Assembly: GCA_900539735.1 (NCBI GenBank)
Contig: UQDE01000017.1
Coordinates: 1 to 44,925, forward strand
Direction of reading: 5' to 3'
DNA from: an uncultured Collinsella sp.
Lineage (GTDB): Bacteria; Actinomycetota; Coriobacteriia; Coriobacteriales; Coriobacteriaceae
Length of the DNA: 44,925 nt
Below are positions 44,749 to 44,925 of the stretch, piece by piece. Every line of letters starts with the position of its first letter. Positions within the stretch are counted from its first letter, which is position 1. The notes beneath the pieces are model-generated. The model ran no database searches and was not told where the DNA came from. It saw only the letters and a program-made list of their open reading frames with translations. Made by a program: the position numbers and the translations under genes.

Positions 44749-44783
44749 AAAAAACGTTCTCCTTCGAGGTCAGGAGACGTTTT
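44749..44783 (-). promoter_or_regulatory. Terminator-like hairpin with alternative pairing to the ribosome site
   Basis: On the minus strand AAAACGTCTCCT pairs with AGGAGAACGTTTT and is followed by TTTT. The arm contains GTCTCCT (44772-44778 region, minus strand), which can pair equally with AGGAGAC of the metallophosphoesterase ribosome site at 44733-44739. The two folds exclude each other, which suggests a leader switch. Confidence 0.5.
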
Positions 44784-44790
44784 ATGAGCG

Positions 44791-44814
44791 ACATGAGGTG
44801 CATATCCCTCATGT
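44791..44814 (-). promoter_or_regulatory. Upstream leader hairpin ACATGAGG/CCTCATGT
   Basis: A perfect 8-bp stem with an 8-nt loop, 8 bp upstream of the terminator-like hairpin. It may be the sensing part of the leader. The remaining 110 bp to the right edge show no gene. Confidence 0.4.
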
Positions 44815-44925
44815 TTCAAGCTCCAATCTGCCGGATTTGCCCAACTAAAAGTTTACGCTCACGCGCGAACGGTTGATTTCCGATCTCAGCCGAACACATT
44901 AGGCGGACAGGCCGTTCCCGCAGCT

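Larger units (their letters stand above)
39215..44925. mobile_element. Left part of a tRNA-Arg-integrated element (right end outside window)
   Basis: It starts at the tRNA-Arg fragment and carries, in order, a tyrosine integrase, an excisionase-like gene, a winged-helix gene, a coiled-coil gene and three metallophosphoesterase genes. The integrase part (39260-41600) is visibly AT-richer than the flanking chromosome, whereas 42000-44700 is GC-rich, so the element is a mosaic. No conjugation or phage structural gene is seen in this 5.7 kb. The element runs off the right edge. Confidence 0.75.

Overview
The window looks like chromosome from a high-GC, anaerobic Actinomycetota, most likely a gut Coriobacteriia such as Collinsella. 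This is inferred from gene content and style: a one-piece pyruvate:ferredoxin oxidoreductase, an actinobacterial fhaA-fhaB-pstP-rodA/pbpA-pknB cluster, LytTR two-component systems, and compact GC-rich genes with clear AGGAG ribosome sites. No 16S or similar marker is present, so the genus is an inference.

Region 1 (1-8.9 kb, minus strand) holds a YfcE-type phosphodiesterase, two paralogous LytS/LytTR-type two-component systems, a family 2 glycosyltransferase, a UMF1-type MFS transporter and a zinc-dependent phospholipase C-like protein. Region 2 (8.9-18.6 kb) is metabolic: an amidohydrolase with an APC permease, carbamate kinase, and pyruvate:ferredoxin oxidoreductase. A membrane-anchored C39-like protease lies divergently among them. 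The spacers carry long inverted repeats, one of them a 29-bp perfect repeat enclosing the oxidoreductase terminator.

Region 3 (18.9-22.7 kb, minus) is a three-gene operon: an unknown anchored envelope protein, a membrane Ser/Thr kinase with an altered catalytic loop, and an FHA protein. Region 4 (22.9-27.8 kb) is the recombination/replication block dnaX ... ybaB-recR. It is interrupted by about 1.4 kb carrying a DUF4160-type gene pair and an orphan membrane protein. Region 5 (27.9-38.8 kb, plus) starts with a YcxB-like protein. It continues with a phospho-signalling and cell-wall operon: a membrane kinase with HLD in place of HRD, FhaA, FhaB, a PP2C phosphatase, a single-polypeptide SEDS glycosyltransferase-transpeptidase fusion, and a PASTA kinase PknB.

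Region 6 (38.9 kb to the right edge) is an integration hotspot. Two tandem units of about 132 bp, each with a tRNA 3' end, precede a 45-nt fragment of tRNA-Arg(CCU) cut inside the anticodon arm. Beyond it lie a tyrosine integrase, a small excisionase-like protein, a winged-helix protein, a coiled-coil protein and an operon of three overlapping metallophosphoesterase genes with a possible attenuator. The fragment's orientation predicts that the intact tRNA gene and the far end of the element lie to the right of the window.

The best candidates for something undescribed are the three-metallophosphoesterase cassette with its coiled-coil neighbour, the envelope protein/kinase/FHA operon, and the SEDS-PBP fusion. 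All functions are read from motifs and context; no search was run.
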